64,000 nucleotides of DNA from Ruegeria arenilitoris (GTDB lineage Bacteria > Pseudomonadota > Alphaproteobacteria > Rhodobacterales > Rhodobacteraceae). Under the pieces are notes generated by a model, which was not told where the DNA came from, made no database searches, and was given only the letters and a program-made list of their open reading frames with translations. The position numbers were made by a program, and so were the translations under genes. Of this stretch, positions 19,401-27,955 are shown in pieces (position 1 is the first letter of the stretch; every line of letters begins with the position of its first letter). The stretch is taken from positions 310,001 to 374,000 of the forward strand of contig NZ_WPYP01000002.1 in NCBI RefSeq assembly GCF_013030985.1, in the 5' to 3' direction.

Positions 19401-19745
19401 GCGATGCTTGAGGCCGCGCAGGTGCTGACCGAGCAAGGGTTCCAACTGATTGCGACCCGTGGCACGCAAAGCTGGCTGTCCAGCCACGGCGTGGAGTGTG
19501 ACGTGGTGAACAAGGTCTATGAGGGCCGTCCGGACGTCGTTGACATGCTGAAAGACGGTCAGGTGCAACTGCTGATGAACACCACCGAAGGCGCGCAGGC
19601 GGTTGAGGACAGCAAGTCCATCCGCTCGATCGCGCTGTATGACAAGATCCCCTATTTCACCACCGCGGCCGCCAGCCATGCCGCAGCGCTGGCGATCAAG
19701 GCGCAAGCCGAAGGGGATGTCGAGGTGAAATCGCTGCAGGGCTGA
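16401..19745 (+). CDS. carB: Carbamoyl-phosphate synthase large subunit
   Basis: A 1114-residue protein made of two homologous ATP-grasp halves (about 1-545 and 550-940) and a C-terminal regulatory MGS-like domain (about 975-1100). It uses bicarbonate, glutamine-derived ammonia and two ATP to make carbamoyl phosphate for arginine and pyrimidines. The start [11 protein letters not shown] and the [17 protein letters not shown] stretch are diagnostic. The ATG at 16401, preceded by GAAGGAACG, is preferred to a GTG two codons upstream. carA is not in the window. Confidence 0.98.
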   Translation: MPRRTDIKSIMIIGAGPIVIGQACEFDYSGAQACKALREEGYRVILVNSNPATIMTDPGLADATYIEPITPEVVAKIIEKERPDALLPTMGGQTGLNTSLALEEMGVLDKFGVEMIGAKRDAIEMAEDRALFREAMDRLGLENPKATIVTAPKKEDGSADLDAGVQIALDELEEIGLPAIIRPAFTLGGTGGGVAYNREDYIHFCRSGMDASPVNQILVDESLLGWKEYEMEVVRDTADNAIIVCSIENIDPMGVHTGDSITVAPALTLTDKEYQIMRNGSIAVLREIGVETGGSNVQWAINPDDGRMVVIEMNPRVSRSSALASKATGFPIAKIAAKLAVGYTLDELDNDITKVTPASFEPTIDYVVTKIPKFAFEKFPGSEPYLTTAMKSVGEAMSIGRTIHESMQKALASMESGLTGFDEIEIPGLNVGVWEEADDKAAVIKAISQQTPDRLRTIAQAMRHGLTDDEIFGVTKFDPWFLARIREIIEAERRVREDGLPVTEEGIRKLKMLGFTDARLGNLTGRDEDNVRRARRNLGVKAVFKRIDTCAAEFEAQTPYMYSTYEAPMMGEVECEARPSDRKKVVILGGGPNRIGQGIEFDYCCCHACFALTEAGYETIMINCNPETVSTDYDTSDRLYFEPLTFEHVMEILTKEQENGTLHGVIVQFGGQTPLKLANALEAEGIPILGTTPDAIDLAEDRERFQALVNDLGLKQPKNGIASTDEQALEIAEEIGFPLVIRPSYVLGGRAMEIVRDMEQLKRYINEAVVVSGDSPVLLDSYLAGAVELDVDALCDGTDVHVAGIMQHIEEAGVHSGDSACSLPPYSLSKEIIGQIKDQAFKLAKALNVVGLMNVQFAIKDDEIYLIEVNPRASRTVPFVAKATDSAIASIAARVMAGEQLSNFPMRPPYQEGKDTKIADQMTLADPDMPWFSVKEAVLPFARFPGVDTILGPEMRSTGEVMGWDRDFPRAFLKAQMGAGMVLPSSGRAFISIKDADKTAAMLEAAQVLTEQGFQLIATRGTQSWLSSHGVECDVVNKVYEGRPDVVDMLKDGQVQLLMNTTEGAQAVEDSKSIRSIALYDKIPYFTTAAASHAAALAIKAQAEGDVEVKSLQG

Positions 19746-19779
19746 CCGGCCCGAACTCGCTTAAATGCAACACATTTTA

Positions 19780-19817
19780 CGCGCCCGTTGACCCCGTGTC
19801 TTCGGGCGCGCATCTTT
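19780..19817 (+). terminator. Probable terminator of carB
   Basis: CGCGCCCG (19780-19787) pairs with CGGGCGCG (19803-19810) around a 15-nt loop and is followed by CATCTTTTC. It lies about 35 bases after the carB stop and just before the small lipoprotein frame. Confidence 0.5.
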
Positions 19818-19845
19818 TCTGCAAACGAGCAGAAGGAAAAAAGAA

Positions 19846-19920
19846 ATGCGCAGGTTTATGGTATTCGCCGCTCTGATGACGCTGGCCGCATGTGATGTGC
19901 CGCTGGTTCCGCTGATCTGA
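19846..19920 (+). CDS. 24-residue lipoprotein peptide
   Basis: A very short frame with a good ribosome site (AGAAGGAAAAAAG) before ATG. The product is a signal peptide (MRRFMVFAALMTLAAC) with lipobox LAAC and only eight residues after the cysteine (DVPLVPLI). Very short lipoproteins of this kind occur in other proteobacteria, entericidin being a known example, but no family is recognised here. It sits between the carB terminator and the VOC gene. Whether it is made is untested. Confidence 0.5.
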   Translation: MRRFMVFAALMTLAACDVPLVPLI

Positions 19921-19998
19921 CGCGGCTTTCAACACTGTTTTCGCTGTCCCTGTGCCTGCGCAGGCTGCATGATGCTGTTCTAAAACCAACAGGAAGCC

Positions 19999-20409
19999 AT
20001 GCGCCTATACACTACATACGGCACCAACGACCTGAAACGGGCCATCCAGTTCTACGACGCGGTCTTTTCCGTTCTTGAACAGCCTCGCCTTAAGGGATGG
20101 ACCAAAGATCGTGCGGGATGGGGAACCGACCCCGCATCCGGAACCGGGTTTTGGGTCTGCACACCCTTTGACGGCAAGCCTGCTAACGTGGGCAATGGGA
20201 CAATGATTGCTTTCCCGGCCGGCAGCGCCGCGCAAGTCAGGCGGTTTCACGCCGCAGGTCTGGAACATGGCGGCACTGATGAGGGCAAACCGGGTATTCG
20301 TGACTATTACGCGCCCGATTTCTATGTCGCCTACTTACGCGACCCCGACGGCAACAAACTGTCCTGTTTTTTCTACCACTACGACCTGGAAAAGGACCCG
20401 GGCGGCTAA
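19999..20409 (+). CDS. VOC family (glyoxalase-like) protein
   Basis: A 136-residue protein of the vicinal-oxygen-chelate superfamily: it opens with NDLKRAIQFYDAVF, contains GTMIAFPAGS and FHAAGLEHGG mid-sequence and ends with AYLRDPDGNKLSCFFYH. This pattern matches the small glyoxalase/bleomycin-resistance-like group of unknown substrate. Its stop lies inside a hairpin shared with the convergent efflux gene. Confidence 0.85.
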   Translation: MRLYTTYGTNDLKRAIQFYDAVFSVLEQPRLKGWTKDRAGWGTDPASGTGFWVCTPFDGKPANVGNGTMIAFPAGSAAQVRRFHAAGLEHGGTDEGKPGIRDYYAPDFYVAYLRDPDGNKLSCFFYHYDLEKDPGG

Positions 20410-20428
20410 GACAGCCGCCCGGTATTTA
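20400..20428. terminator. Hairpin between convergent VOC and RND genes
   Basis: GGGCGGCT and AGCCGCCC form a perfect 8-bp stem with loop AAGAC; the VOC stop codon lies within it. The T tract on either side is weak (GGTATTTAT), so termination efficiency is uncertain. Confidence 0.45.
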
Positions 20429-23400
20429 TCAGGCCGCGGCCTCGCGTTTTTCATCCCGCGAAAAGAACACGAGATAAAAGACCGGCGCCGCAACCATCGT
20501 CAGGATCGTGGCAAAGGCCAGGCCGCCCATGATTGTCACCGCCATGGACCGGAAGAACGCATCCGCCAGCAGCGGCGCCATCCCCAGAATGGTGGTGATC
20601 GCCGCCAACAACACGGGGCGCAGACGCGAGACCGAAGCTTCTACAATTGCCTCGCGCAGAGGTTTGCCGGTGGCGCGGACGAGGTCGATTTCCTCGACCA
20701 GAACGATGCCGTTCTTGATCAGCATCCCCGACAGGCTGAGCAAGCCCAGCAGCGCGGTGAAGGTAAACGGCAAACCAGTGCCCAGCAGGCCGATCACCAC
20801 CCCGTTCACTGCCATCGGCACCAGCAGCCAGATGATAATCGGCTGGCGGATGGCGTTGAAGATCAGCACCGAGATCAGCACCATGATCAGCAGGCTCAGC
20901 GGCAACTGACGCCCGAGGCTTTCATTGGCTTCACCCGCGTTTTCGAACTCGCCGCCCCATTCCATCCGGTAACCCGGCGGCAGTTCCATGCCTTCGATGG
21001 CGGCGCGGACTTCCGAGTGGACCTGCGCCGCCGTCATGTCCGGCGGGATATCGGCCCCAACGGTGATCGTTAGCACCCTGTCGCGGCGATGGACCAGCGT
21101 GTTGAGGGGCTTGTATTCAAACCCATCAACCATTTGCTCGATAGGAACAAACCGCTGCGACTCGTCCGAGAACACGACCTGATCCACGATCGAGTAATCT
21201 TCGTCCACGGGGCGGCGCAGGATGATCGGGATCAGGCGGTCCCGCTCGCGGAAACCGCCAGCGGAGATTCCATCCGTCGAAAACTGCAGCATTGCGGCGA
21301 TATCTTCGCGCGAAACACCGGCGGTCTGGGCCCGCTCGGTCGCGTAAATCGGCTGGACAGCCAGTTCCTGCTCGCGCCAGTCGTGATAGACGTTCAGCGC
21401 GTTGGGCGACGCCTCACGCATTTTCAGCACTGCAGCGTCGGCCAGTTCACGCAGCACCGCCGGATCACTGCCCGAGAACCGCGCCTGGATCGGATCGCCG
21501 CCACCGGGGCCAAAGATCAGACGCTTGGTGCGGAACTGGCCTTCGGGGAATTGTGCCTGACCAAAGGCTTCCAGATCCGCTTGCAGGGCCGGAATGTCAT
21601 CCAGCGTTTCGGTGCGGATGATCATGTGGCCATAACCGGGATTCGGTTTTTCCGCCGAATAAGTCAGCAGGAACCGGGTCGCGCCCTGCCCCACAAAGGT
21701 TGCGACGGACACAACGTCGTCACGCTCGGCCAGCCAGCCTTCAAACACGGCCATATCTTCGGCGGTGCGGGCAATCGGAGTGCCTTGGGGAAGATTGTAA
21801 TGCACAAAGAACAGCGGCGTATTCGAGTCCGGAAAGAACTGCTGTTTCACCAGACCGAATCCCGCGAAACACACCACCGTTACCCCGGTCAAGGCGGCAA
21901 TCACCAGCCACCGCATCCGCAGAGACCAGCGCAGGATCGCGCCGTAGACGCGGAACAAAACACCGCCATAGGCATCAACCGCGCCCTCTTTGCCCTGTTT
22001 GAAGAAGTAATGTCCAAGCAGAGGCGTCACAGTCAGCGCCAGCACCCAGCTCAGCATCAGCGAGATGCCGATCACCGCAAACAGTGAGAACAGGAACTCT
22101 CCTGTCGCATCGGGGCTGAGACCGATCCCCGCAAAAGCCATGATGCCGATGACCGTGGCCCCCAATAGCGGGATTTGCGTCTTGGACGCAGCCTCGTCCG
22201 CCGCATCGCGCGAGGTCTTGCCGCGCAGCATGGCGATCTGCATCCCCTCGGCGACAACGATGGCGTTGTCCACCAGCATCCCCATGGCGATGATCAGGGC
22301 CCCCAGTGATATCCGCTCCATCTCGATCGAGAAGAGCGACATGAACAACAGCGTCCCCACAACGGTCAGCAACAGGGTCGAACCTACGACCACCGCCGCG
22401 CGCCACCCCATGAAAATGCCCAGCACCGCAACCACGATACTGACGGACATTGCAAGGTTCACCAGAAAGTCGTTCGAGGCCTGCTCGACCACCACGTGCT
22501 GCTGATAAATCGGCAGGATCTCTACGCCAAAGGGGATTTGGGCGTCCAGTTCGGCAAACTTGGCATCGGCGCGTTGGCCAACTTCGACAATGTTCTCGGT
22601 CGATAGCCCAGCGATGCCCAGCGTGAACGCTTCGGCGCCGTTGAAACGGATCATGACATCCGGGTCGGTTTGGCGGCCCCGATACACGTGGGACATATCG
22701 AACAGGTTGATCACCTGCCCTTGCGACCCCACAGACAAGCCGGCAATGGCCGAGACGGAATCCGACCCTTCCGCCGTCAGGATGGTGGTGCGGTTGTTCT
22801 CGGACCGTAGGGAACCCGACGCGTTCACCGAATCCGCGTTGGCGATGGCTTCGTTGACGGTCTGGATCGGCACATTCTGGTTCACGGAAATGGCAAGGTC
22901 AGGCTCAACAAAGATCGCCTCTTGCGGCAGGCCCATCACCTCGACATCTGCGACACCGGATACAGTCAGCAGCTCGCGCCGCAGAAAGGTTGCCAATTCG
23001 TGTTTCTCGGCATCTGAAAAGCCGTCAGCGGTGACCGCATAGAACAGGCCAAACACGTCCCCAAAACCGTCATTCACCATGGGTTGACCAACGCCCGGAG
23101 GCAAGCTTCGCGCCGCATCGCGCATCTTGGCACGTAGTTCGGTCCAGATGCTCGGCAGCTCCGACCCGTCGTAGGTGGACTTGATTTCAACTTCGATCAG
23201 CGAAAACCCGGGCTGGTTGACCGACGTGATCGTCTTGACCTCGCCCATTTTCTGAATCGCGGATTCCAAGGGCTCGGAAACCTCCAGCGCCACTTGTTCC
23301 GCCGTGGCGCCGGGATACTGTGTTGCGATGACAGCGTTTTTGATGGTGAAGGCCGGATCTTCCAGACGGCCCAGCGAAAAGAACCCCCAGATGCCCCCAA

Positions 23401-23467
23401 ACAGGGCAAGCAGGATTATCAGCCAAGTATAGAGCGGCCGGTCAATTGAGGCGCGTGCGATGTTCAT
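20429..23467 (-). CDS. Efflux RND transporter permease (AcrB/MexB-type)
   Basis: A 1012-residue inner-membrane pump. The N-terminus (PLYTWLIILLALFGGIWGFF) is the first helix; two large periplasmic loops separate helices 1-2 and 7-8. The proton-relay region in helix 4 is visible as GMLVDNAIVVAEGMQ (about residue 390). The start at 23467 (MNIARASIDRPL) is chosen over an upstream Met. It lies 10 bases downstream of the adaptor gene; no outer-membrane factor is encoded here, so a TolC-type partner must come from elsewhere. Substrates unknown. Confidence 0.92.
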   Translation of the reverse strand: MNIARASIDRPLYTWLIILLALFGGIWGFFSLGRLEDPAFTIKNAVIATQYPGATAEQVALEVSEPLESAIQKMGEVKTITSVNQPGFSLIEVEIKSTYDGSELPSIWTELRAKMRDAARSLPPGVGQPMVNDGFGDVFGLFYAVTADGFSDAEKHELATFLRRELLTVSGVADVEVMGLPQEAIFVEPDLAISVNQNVPIQTVNEAIANADSVNASGSLRSENNRTTILTAEGSDSVSAIAGLSVGSQGQVINLFDMSHVYRGRQTDPDVMIRFNGAEAFTLGIAGLSTENIVEVGQRADAKFAELDAQIPFGVEILPIYQQHVVVEQASNDFLVNLAMSVSIVVAVLGIFMGWRAAVVVGSTLLLTVVGTLLFMSLFSIEMERISLGALIIAMGMLVDNAIVVAEGMQIAMLRGKTSRDAADEAASKTQIPLLGATVIGIMAFAGIGLSPDATGEFLFSLFAVIGISLMLSWVLALTVTPLLGHYFFKQGKEGAVDAYGGVLFRVYGAILRWSLRMRWLVIAALTGVTVVCFAGFGLVKQQFFPDSNTPLFFVHYNLPQGTPIARTAEDMAVFEGWLAERDDVVSVATFVGQGATRFLLTYSAEKPNPGYGHMIIRTETLDDIPALQADLEAFGQAQFPEGQFRTKRLIFGPGGGDPIQARFSGSDPAVLRELADAAVLKMREASPNALNVYHDWREQELAVQPIYATERAQTAGVSREDIAAMLQFSTDGISAGGFRERDRLIPIILRRPVDEDYSIVDQVVFSDESQRFVPIEQMVDGFEYKPLNTLVHRRDRVLTITVGADIPPDMTAAQVHSEVRAAIEGMELPPGYRMEWGGEFENAGEANESLGRQLPLSLLIMVLISVLIFNAIRQPIIIWLLVPMAVNGVVIGLLGTGLPFTFTALLGLLSLSGMLIKNGIVLVEEIDLVRATGKPLREAIVEASVSRLRPVLLAAITTILGMAPLLADAFFRSMAVTIMGGLAFATILTMVAAPVFYLVFFSRDEKREAAA

Positions 23468-23477
23468 CTGTCTGCCC

Positions 23478-24515
23478 TCAATTCGCGAAACCGACAAAGC
23501 GGCGCACCGCCTGACCGTCGGTCAGCGCCCCTCCTCCGGCGACAACGATTTCGTCGCCATCCGACAGGCCGGTCAGCACGCGAACCTCGCCTGTCTGGGT
23601 CGGCTCGATAGTGACAGGTACGTGACGAATGGTGCCCTCATCGGCACCTACCGGCGAAAACACCATGACGCCCAGCGCGCCGCCGGCATCCGCAACAATG
23701 GCCGAAGCCGGGACAACGATGCCGGTCCGGGCATCCTGCACCTTCACGTTCACAGTCACGGACGAGCCTGGCAGAATCTGCATTCCCTCGGGCGGTGTCA
23801 GTCCGAACTGGATGCGGAACGTCTGGCCAACGCTGGAGGTTTCGGCATCAAACTCGCGGATCTCAAGGGGAAACACTTCTTCACTGGCAGGAAACTTCGC
23901 CGTAATTGCCAGCTCATTTTCTTGAGAAGACCGCTGGAACAGGATCTCGGGCACGTCGACCTCGATCCGCAACTCGGACATGTCGTGGATGCGGACGATG
24001 GGCGCACCAGCCGACACCGTGGTAAAAGCCTCGACCGTCCGACTGGATACCAGCGCATCAAACGGCGCGGATAGCGTGGCGTGTTCCAGATCGTATTCCG
24101 CATCCCGTACCGCGATCTCGGCCAGTTGCGCTGCAGTTTCCGCATCATCTACTGCAACCTGGCTGGCCGTCGTTCCGCGCAGGCGCGACAGACGGGCCAG
24201 GGTTCGGTCGGCTTGGTCCTTTTGCAGCACGGCCCGGTCATAGCGGCGCTGGAATGGGGTCTGGTCCAGTTGCGCAATCAACCCGCCTTTTGGGATCACA
24301 AAGCCCTCGGTCACCGGCATTTTCACAATTTGTCCGGAGACCTGAAAGGCCAGATCAACAGTTTGCCGAGCGGCCACGCGCCCGAAAAACTGCCGTGAAA
24401 ACCCGGGCGAGGTTTCCCGTACCTGCATCAGCTTGACAGGTTTGGCCGTGTCTTGTGCCACAACCGTGGTCGCCAGCGCGATCAGGGTCGCACTGAGTAC
24501 AGAGAAGAGTTTCAT
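23478..24515 (-). CDS. RND efflux periplasmic adaptor subunit
   Basis: A 345-residue membrane-fusion protein with a Sec signal (MKLFSVLSATLIALATTVVA), a lipoyl/barrel-sandwich domain, a helical hairpin rich in Ala, Glu and Arg (about 100-155) and beta-barrel domains. It joins the RND pump at 20429 to an outer-membrane channel. Start at 24515 overlaps the marR stop (ATGA), so translation is coupled. An in-frame extension upstream is antisense-like and rejected. Confidence 0.9.
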   Translation of the reverse strand: MKLFSVLSATLIALATTVVAQDTAKPVKLMQVRETSPGFSRQFFGRVAARQTVDLAFQVSGQIVKMPVTEGFVIPKGGLIAQLDQTPFQRRYDRAVLQKDQADRTLARLSRLRGTTASQVAVDDAETAAQLAEIAVRDAEYDLEHATLSAPFDALVSSRTVEAFTTVSAGAPIVRIHDMSELRIEVDVPEILFQRSSQENELAITAKFPASEEVFPLEIREFDAETSSVGQTFRIQFGLTPPEGMQILPGSSVTVNVKVQDARTGIVVPASAIVADAGGALGVMVFSPVGADEGTIRHVPVTIEPTQTGEVRVLTGLSDGDEIVVAGGGALTDGQAVRRFVGFAN

Positions 24516-24979
24516 TTCGTCAGTCCCTCGGGAATTCCCGTTTTCAGAATGTTGTCTCGAATTTTGCACGCCAGCCGCGCGAATTGGGCAGTCTCGTCGG
24601 CATCCAGACCAGAGGCGCGGTGGAACAGGTCTCCGGCCACGGACACCAGCATGTTGCGCAGGTCCTGGCCCTGCTCTGTCAGAACCAGCAGCCAGGCCCG
24701 GCGGTCTTCTGGGTCGCGTTCTCGCGTCAGCAGCCCCGCCTTTTCCAAACCATCCGCCGTCGCCGTGATGGTCGAAGGGACGGTCAGCATATCCGTGGCC
24801 AGAACGCCCATGCGCTTGGGTTGATCCAGTTTGATCAGCATGTGGCATTCGGCATGGCTGAGATCGGTTTCGACGCAGTCAAAGGCCTCTTCCAGTTTCC
24901 AATACAGCGCATACACCCCCATGATAGCCTGAATTTCAGGGCTGAGACGGCCAAGCCTGGTGCTGATATCGTCTGACAT
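24512..24979 (-). CDS. MarR family transcriptional regulator
   Basis: A 155-residue winged-helix regulator. The recognition region runs MGVLATDMLTVPSTITATADGLEKAGLL, followed by the wing RERDPEDRRAWLLVLTEQG, as usual for MarR. It is the first gene of the marR-adaptor-pump operon and probably represses it. A TTGAA-CTA-TTCAA palindrome lies about 45 bases upstream of its start and is a candidate operator. Confidence 0.9.
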   Translation of the reverse strand: MSDDISTRLGRLSPEIQAIMGVYALYWKLEEAFDCVETDLSHAECHMLIKLDQPKRMGVLATDMLTVPSTITATADGLEKAGLLTRERDPEDRRAWLLVLTEQGQDLRNMLVSVAGDLFHRASGLDADETAQFARLACKIRDNILKTGIPEGLTK

Positions 24980-25018
24980 ACGAACCCTCCGGATGAGTCA
25001 GGCTGGTCATATACTTCG

Positions 25019-25037
25019 AATTTTGAACTATTCAAGA
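25019..25037. promoter_or_regulatory. Candidate MarR operator
   Basis: An AT-rich palindrome, TTGAA-CTA-TTCAA (25023-25035) flanked by AT on both sides, lies between the marR start and the divergent FabH-like gene. Size and symmetry fit MarR sites. No experimental support; the same stretch may overlap promoters in either direction. Confidence 0.4.
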
Positions 25038-25146
25038 TATGAAGCGGAATTAGGTTGAACCCCGCGCATTCCGTTAGGTCACCATACCTTGATCAAACCC
25101 GGCTGTGACTGCATTTTAGGCAAACTCGAAACATCCAGGACCCGCC

Positions 25147-26271
25147 ATGTATACCCCTGCAATCACCGGCACCGGTGTTTTCACGCCCGAAAGCGTTATC
25201 ACCAATGCCGAGCTTGTCGCCGCCTTCAACGCCTATGCCGACAAGCAGAACGCCGCGAATGCCGACGCGTTGGCAGCGGGCGAGATGGAGCCGATGCAGC
25301 ACTCCTCCGAAGAGTTCATCCTAAAGGCGTCGGGTATCGAGAACCGCTATGTCATGGACAAATCGGGCGTTCTGGATCCGGACGTGATGCACCCCCTGCT
25401 GCGCCAGCGCAGCGATGATGAGCCGGGCATCATGACCGAGATGGCCGTGGATGCCTGCAACAAGGCGCTGGCTCAGGCCGGACGCAGCGCCGAAGATGTC
25501 GATCTGGTGATCTGCGCCGCGTCGAACCACGAACGCGCCTATCCCGCGATTGCGATCGAGATCCAGCAGGCCCTGGGGATCAAAGGGTTCGGTTTCGACA
25601 TGAACGTCGCCTGTTCCTCTGCCACGTTCGGCATTCAGGCGGCGGCGGACATGATCCGCTCGGGGTCCGTACGGTCGGCGCTGGTGGTGAACCCCGAGAT
25701 TTGTTCGGGCCATCTGGAATGGCGTGACCGCGACTGTCACTTTATCTTTGGCGACGTGGCCACGGCCACCCTGATCGAACGGATCGAAGACGCGCAGGGC
25801 CCGCATTTCGAGATCCTCTCGACCCGCTGTGCCACGTCGTTCTCGAACAACATCCGCAACAACAATGGCTTCCTGCGCCGATCGCGCCCCGACGGGGTGG
25901 TCGATCGGCGCGACATGCAGTTCATGCAAAACGGCCGCAAGGTGTTCAAGGAAGTGCTGCCGATGGTCAGCAAACACATCTCGGACCACATGGAGTCCGA
26001 GGGTGTGGCCAGCAGCGACCTGAAACGCCTATGGCTGCATCAGGCCAACAAAACGATGAACGACTTCATCGGTAAAAAGGTGCTGGGCCGCGAGCCTGAG
26101 CCCGGTGAACAACCCAACATCCTGCAGGACTATGCCAACACGTCCTCGGCCGGGTCGATCATTGCGTTTTCAAAGTATTCGGATGACCTGACGGACGGCG
26201 ATGTCGGGCTGATCTGTTCCTTCGGCGCCGGGTATTCGGTGGGGTCGGTGATCGTGAAGAGGCGCAGGTAG
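25147..26271 (+). CDS. FabH-like beta-ketoacyl-ACP synthase III
   Basis: A 374-residue thiolase-fold condensing enzyme. The catalytic Cys is at about residue 156 (NVACSSATFG), the His in WLHQANKTM and the Asn in YANTSSAGS. It is about 50 residues longer than housekeeping FabH, with an N-terminal insertion (about 25-55), and belongs to an alternative subgroup common in alphaproteobacteria. It may start fatty-acid or related acyl chains; the true acyl donor is not readable. Divergent from the efflux operon. Confidence 0.85.
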   Translation: MYTPAITGTGVFTPESVITNAELVAAFNAYADKQNAANADALAAGEMEPMQHSSEEFILKASGIENRYVMDKSGVLDPDVMHPLLRQRSDDEPGIMTEMAVDACNKALAQAGRSAEDVDLVICAASNHERAYPAIAIEIQQALGIKGFGFDMNVACSSATFGIQAAADMIRSGSVRSALVVNPEICSGHLEWRDRDCHFIFGDVATATLIERIEDAQGPHFEILSTRCATSFSNNIRNNNGFLRRSRPDGVVDRRDMQFMQNGRKVFKEVLPMVSKHISDHMESEGVASSDLKRLWLHQANKTMNDFIGKKVLGREPEPGEQPNILQDYANTSSAGSIIAFSKYSDDLTDGDVGLICSFGAGYSVGSVIVKRRR

Positions 26272-26395
26272 CCCCTTCGGTCCAGCGGAGGAGTTCTTTA
26301 CCGTATGTTCTTGCGCCGGTTCTGGAAATTGATCACGGTGGTGATGAATACTACGGAGCAAAGTGAACCACCAACGCTGATCAAGGTCGCCTTTT

Positions 26396-27046
26396 GTGAC
26401 AGAACCTACCTTTCGTCTTCAAGACCCGCGCCCGACGCAAAAAGAAAACCCTTACACATTCCATATCCCAAGCAAGGAAGAACTTGCCGAAGTCACCAAC
26501 GGGACAACCGTCAAACTGATCTTCAGTGCGGTTCCTGCATCCGAGAAATACGATGCAGAGCGAATGTGGGTTATAGTTGAACACCGCGATGGCACCAACC
26601 TGCTGGGCAGGCTCGACAATACTCCAGACGACATTCCAGGGCTGAATCCCGGCGACCCGGTTGAGTTCCAAATTCATCATGTCATCGATGTTGATTGGGA
26701 AGACCCAGAACTGAATGCGCGCTTTGCAAGCGACTTCAACAACTGGTTTGCGCGTTGCTTTGTAGATGATGCAGTCCTGGAACGACGCGCCCGCGTAGGG
26801 TTTATATATCGTGAAGACCCCGAACACGACGAGGAAGACAAGTATCCTGATACCGGCTGGCGGATCCGCGCAGATGTAGAACAGCTATCGCAAGAGGAAT
26901 ACGATGATACACCGTGCAGCTATGTCGCCATCGGTGCAGTTTTAAATTGCGACGACAGTTTTGTGCATCTGCTCTCAGAACCTGTCGGCAGCAGGTTTTT
27001 GAGAACTGAAGGCGACACATACGAGCTTTGTCAGGAAAACGAGTAA
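26396..27046 (+). CDS. DUF2314/DUF2185-type protein
   Basis: A 216-residue acidic protein starting at GTG. The first 105 residues resemble DUF2314 (AERMWVIVEHRDG, then LNPGDPVEFQIHHV), and residues about 125-205 resemble DUF2185, an immunity-protein-like fold (FIYREDPEHDEE, DTGWRIRAD, a late FLRTEGDTYE). The combination suggests an Imm33-like protein or a general regulator; no toxin gene is next to it. GC content appears lower than in neighbours, hinting at transfer. An alternative ATG upstream at 26305 is in another frame. Confidence 0.6.
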   Translation: MTEPTFRLQDPRPTQKENPYTFHIPSKEELAEVTNGTTVKLIFSAVPASEKYDAERMWVIVEHRDGTNLLGRLDNTPDDIPGLNPGDPVEFQIHHVIDVDWEDPELNARFASDFNNWFARCFVDDAVLERRARVGFIYREDPEHDEEDKYPDTGWRIRADVEQLSQEEYDDTPCSYVAIGAVLNCDDSFVHLLSEPVGSRFLRTEGDTYELCQENE

Positions 27047-27137
27047 GTGTGCTTAGGTGATTGGCGATCTCGGAGTGATTGTGGTGCGCAAGCAAATCCA
27101 ATCAAAGTTGCTAGCCGCTCCACAACGCCAGAATTGC

Positions 27138-27599
27138 TCAGCTCACGCTTTCCTCTTCCAGATGCAGTTTCATCTCGATCAGCACCTGTTGCAGCAGGCT
27201 GGTTTCCTTCAGCAGGCGCTTGGCCTCGTTCACGGTGATGATACCGTCTTCGATGGCGGCCTGATACTCGGTCATCAGCATCGCAAACCGCTGACTCAGG
27301 GCGATGACGTCCGAGTTCACCCCTCCGGTGCGCGGTTTGTCCGTGTTGCGGCCATCATAGGATAAGGTGATGTTCTTTAGATCGGCCAGCGCCGAGGTGA
27401 CATGCGGATAGGTCGAAACGGCCTCTAGCCGGGCCACGGCGTCCACCGGCATGAACCGATCAACGTGCTCGGCGTTGTCTGAATAATATCGGCCCAAAGT
27501 CGCCTTGGATTTGCCTGTGATGTCACATGCGGATTCAATGCCGACATCTTTGACCAACGCTTCTGTGTGTTTTTTCAGATAGGCCCCGATATCTGCCAT
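27138..27599 (-). CDS. Conserved hypothetical protein, possible DNA-binding
   Basis: A 153-residue protein starting MADIGAYLKKH at 27599. Residues about 18-40 (IESACDITGKSKATLGRYYS) look like a helix-turn-helix that recognises targets by a Cro/CII-like helix, and the C-terminal third is a long helix with leucine spacing (about 115-148). Such layouts occur in small phage-type or housekeeping regulators of Rhodobacteraceae. No further evidence of a phage is present. Monocistronic; its upstream region is the structured stretch before tdk. Confidence 0.55.
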   Translation of the reverse strand: MADIGAYLKKHTEALVKDVGIESACDITGKSKATLGRYYSDNAEHVDRFMPVDAVARLEAVSTYPHVTSALADLKNITLSYDGRNTDKPRTGGVNSDVIALSQRFAMLMTEYQAAIEDGIITVNEAKRLLKETSLLQQVLIEMKLHLEEESVS

Positions 27600-27771
27600 G
27601 TTTTTACCTTTTCTGCCTGTCTCTCCCACAATATCTGCCACTGCGGGGGAAAGGGAAAAGAAATTTCCCATACTCGAGTCTTAATTGAAATGTCATACAT
27701 TGGCTATCCCTCAGATATTCGGGGGTTTTGTGAGTGAGTGACGGCAGTTCCGGCCGGTGATGAGTAATTGT

Positions 27772-27891
27772 GAGGCAAATATTAGCCTCGCTCAGTATTG
27801 GCCGCCTGTCGGCCAACGGCGTCGCTGTTGTTGATGCGGGGGATCCATCCCCCTTGAGCTTTAGGCTCGGCCCCCGCACAACAACGGCGAC
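27772..27891. other. Strongly structured region upstream of tdk
   Basis: Three successive inverted repeats: GAGGC/GCCTC (27772-27789), TTGGCCG/CGGCCAA (27798-27816) and a long stem in which 27821-27833 pairs with 27879-27891 (13 bp, one wobble) and, after a one-base bulge, 27835-27842 pairs with 27871-27878. The apical loop holds a small GAGC/GCTC hairpin. It lies 65 bases before the tdk start, in the 356-base gap between tdk and the divergent hypothetical gene. Could be a structured leader, small RNA or bacterial interspersed palindrome. Confidence 0.55.
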
Positions 27892-27955
27892 ATCGTTTCT
27901 TTCCCCCGGTTTTGGCATCTTGCCCATGGGGATCAGGCGTTTTAGACCCGGGCGC

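Noticed and set aside
17685..19706. 673-codon open frame on the minus strand
   Set aside because: Antisense to carB and explained by its high-GC codon pattern; the sequence is low in complexity and has no domain.
26305..26580. 91-codon frame with a good GGAGGAG site
   Set aside because: Runs in another frame through the DUF2314-like gene and turns into low-quality sequence; kept only as a note on a possible leader.
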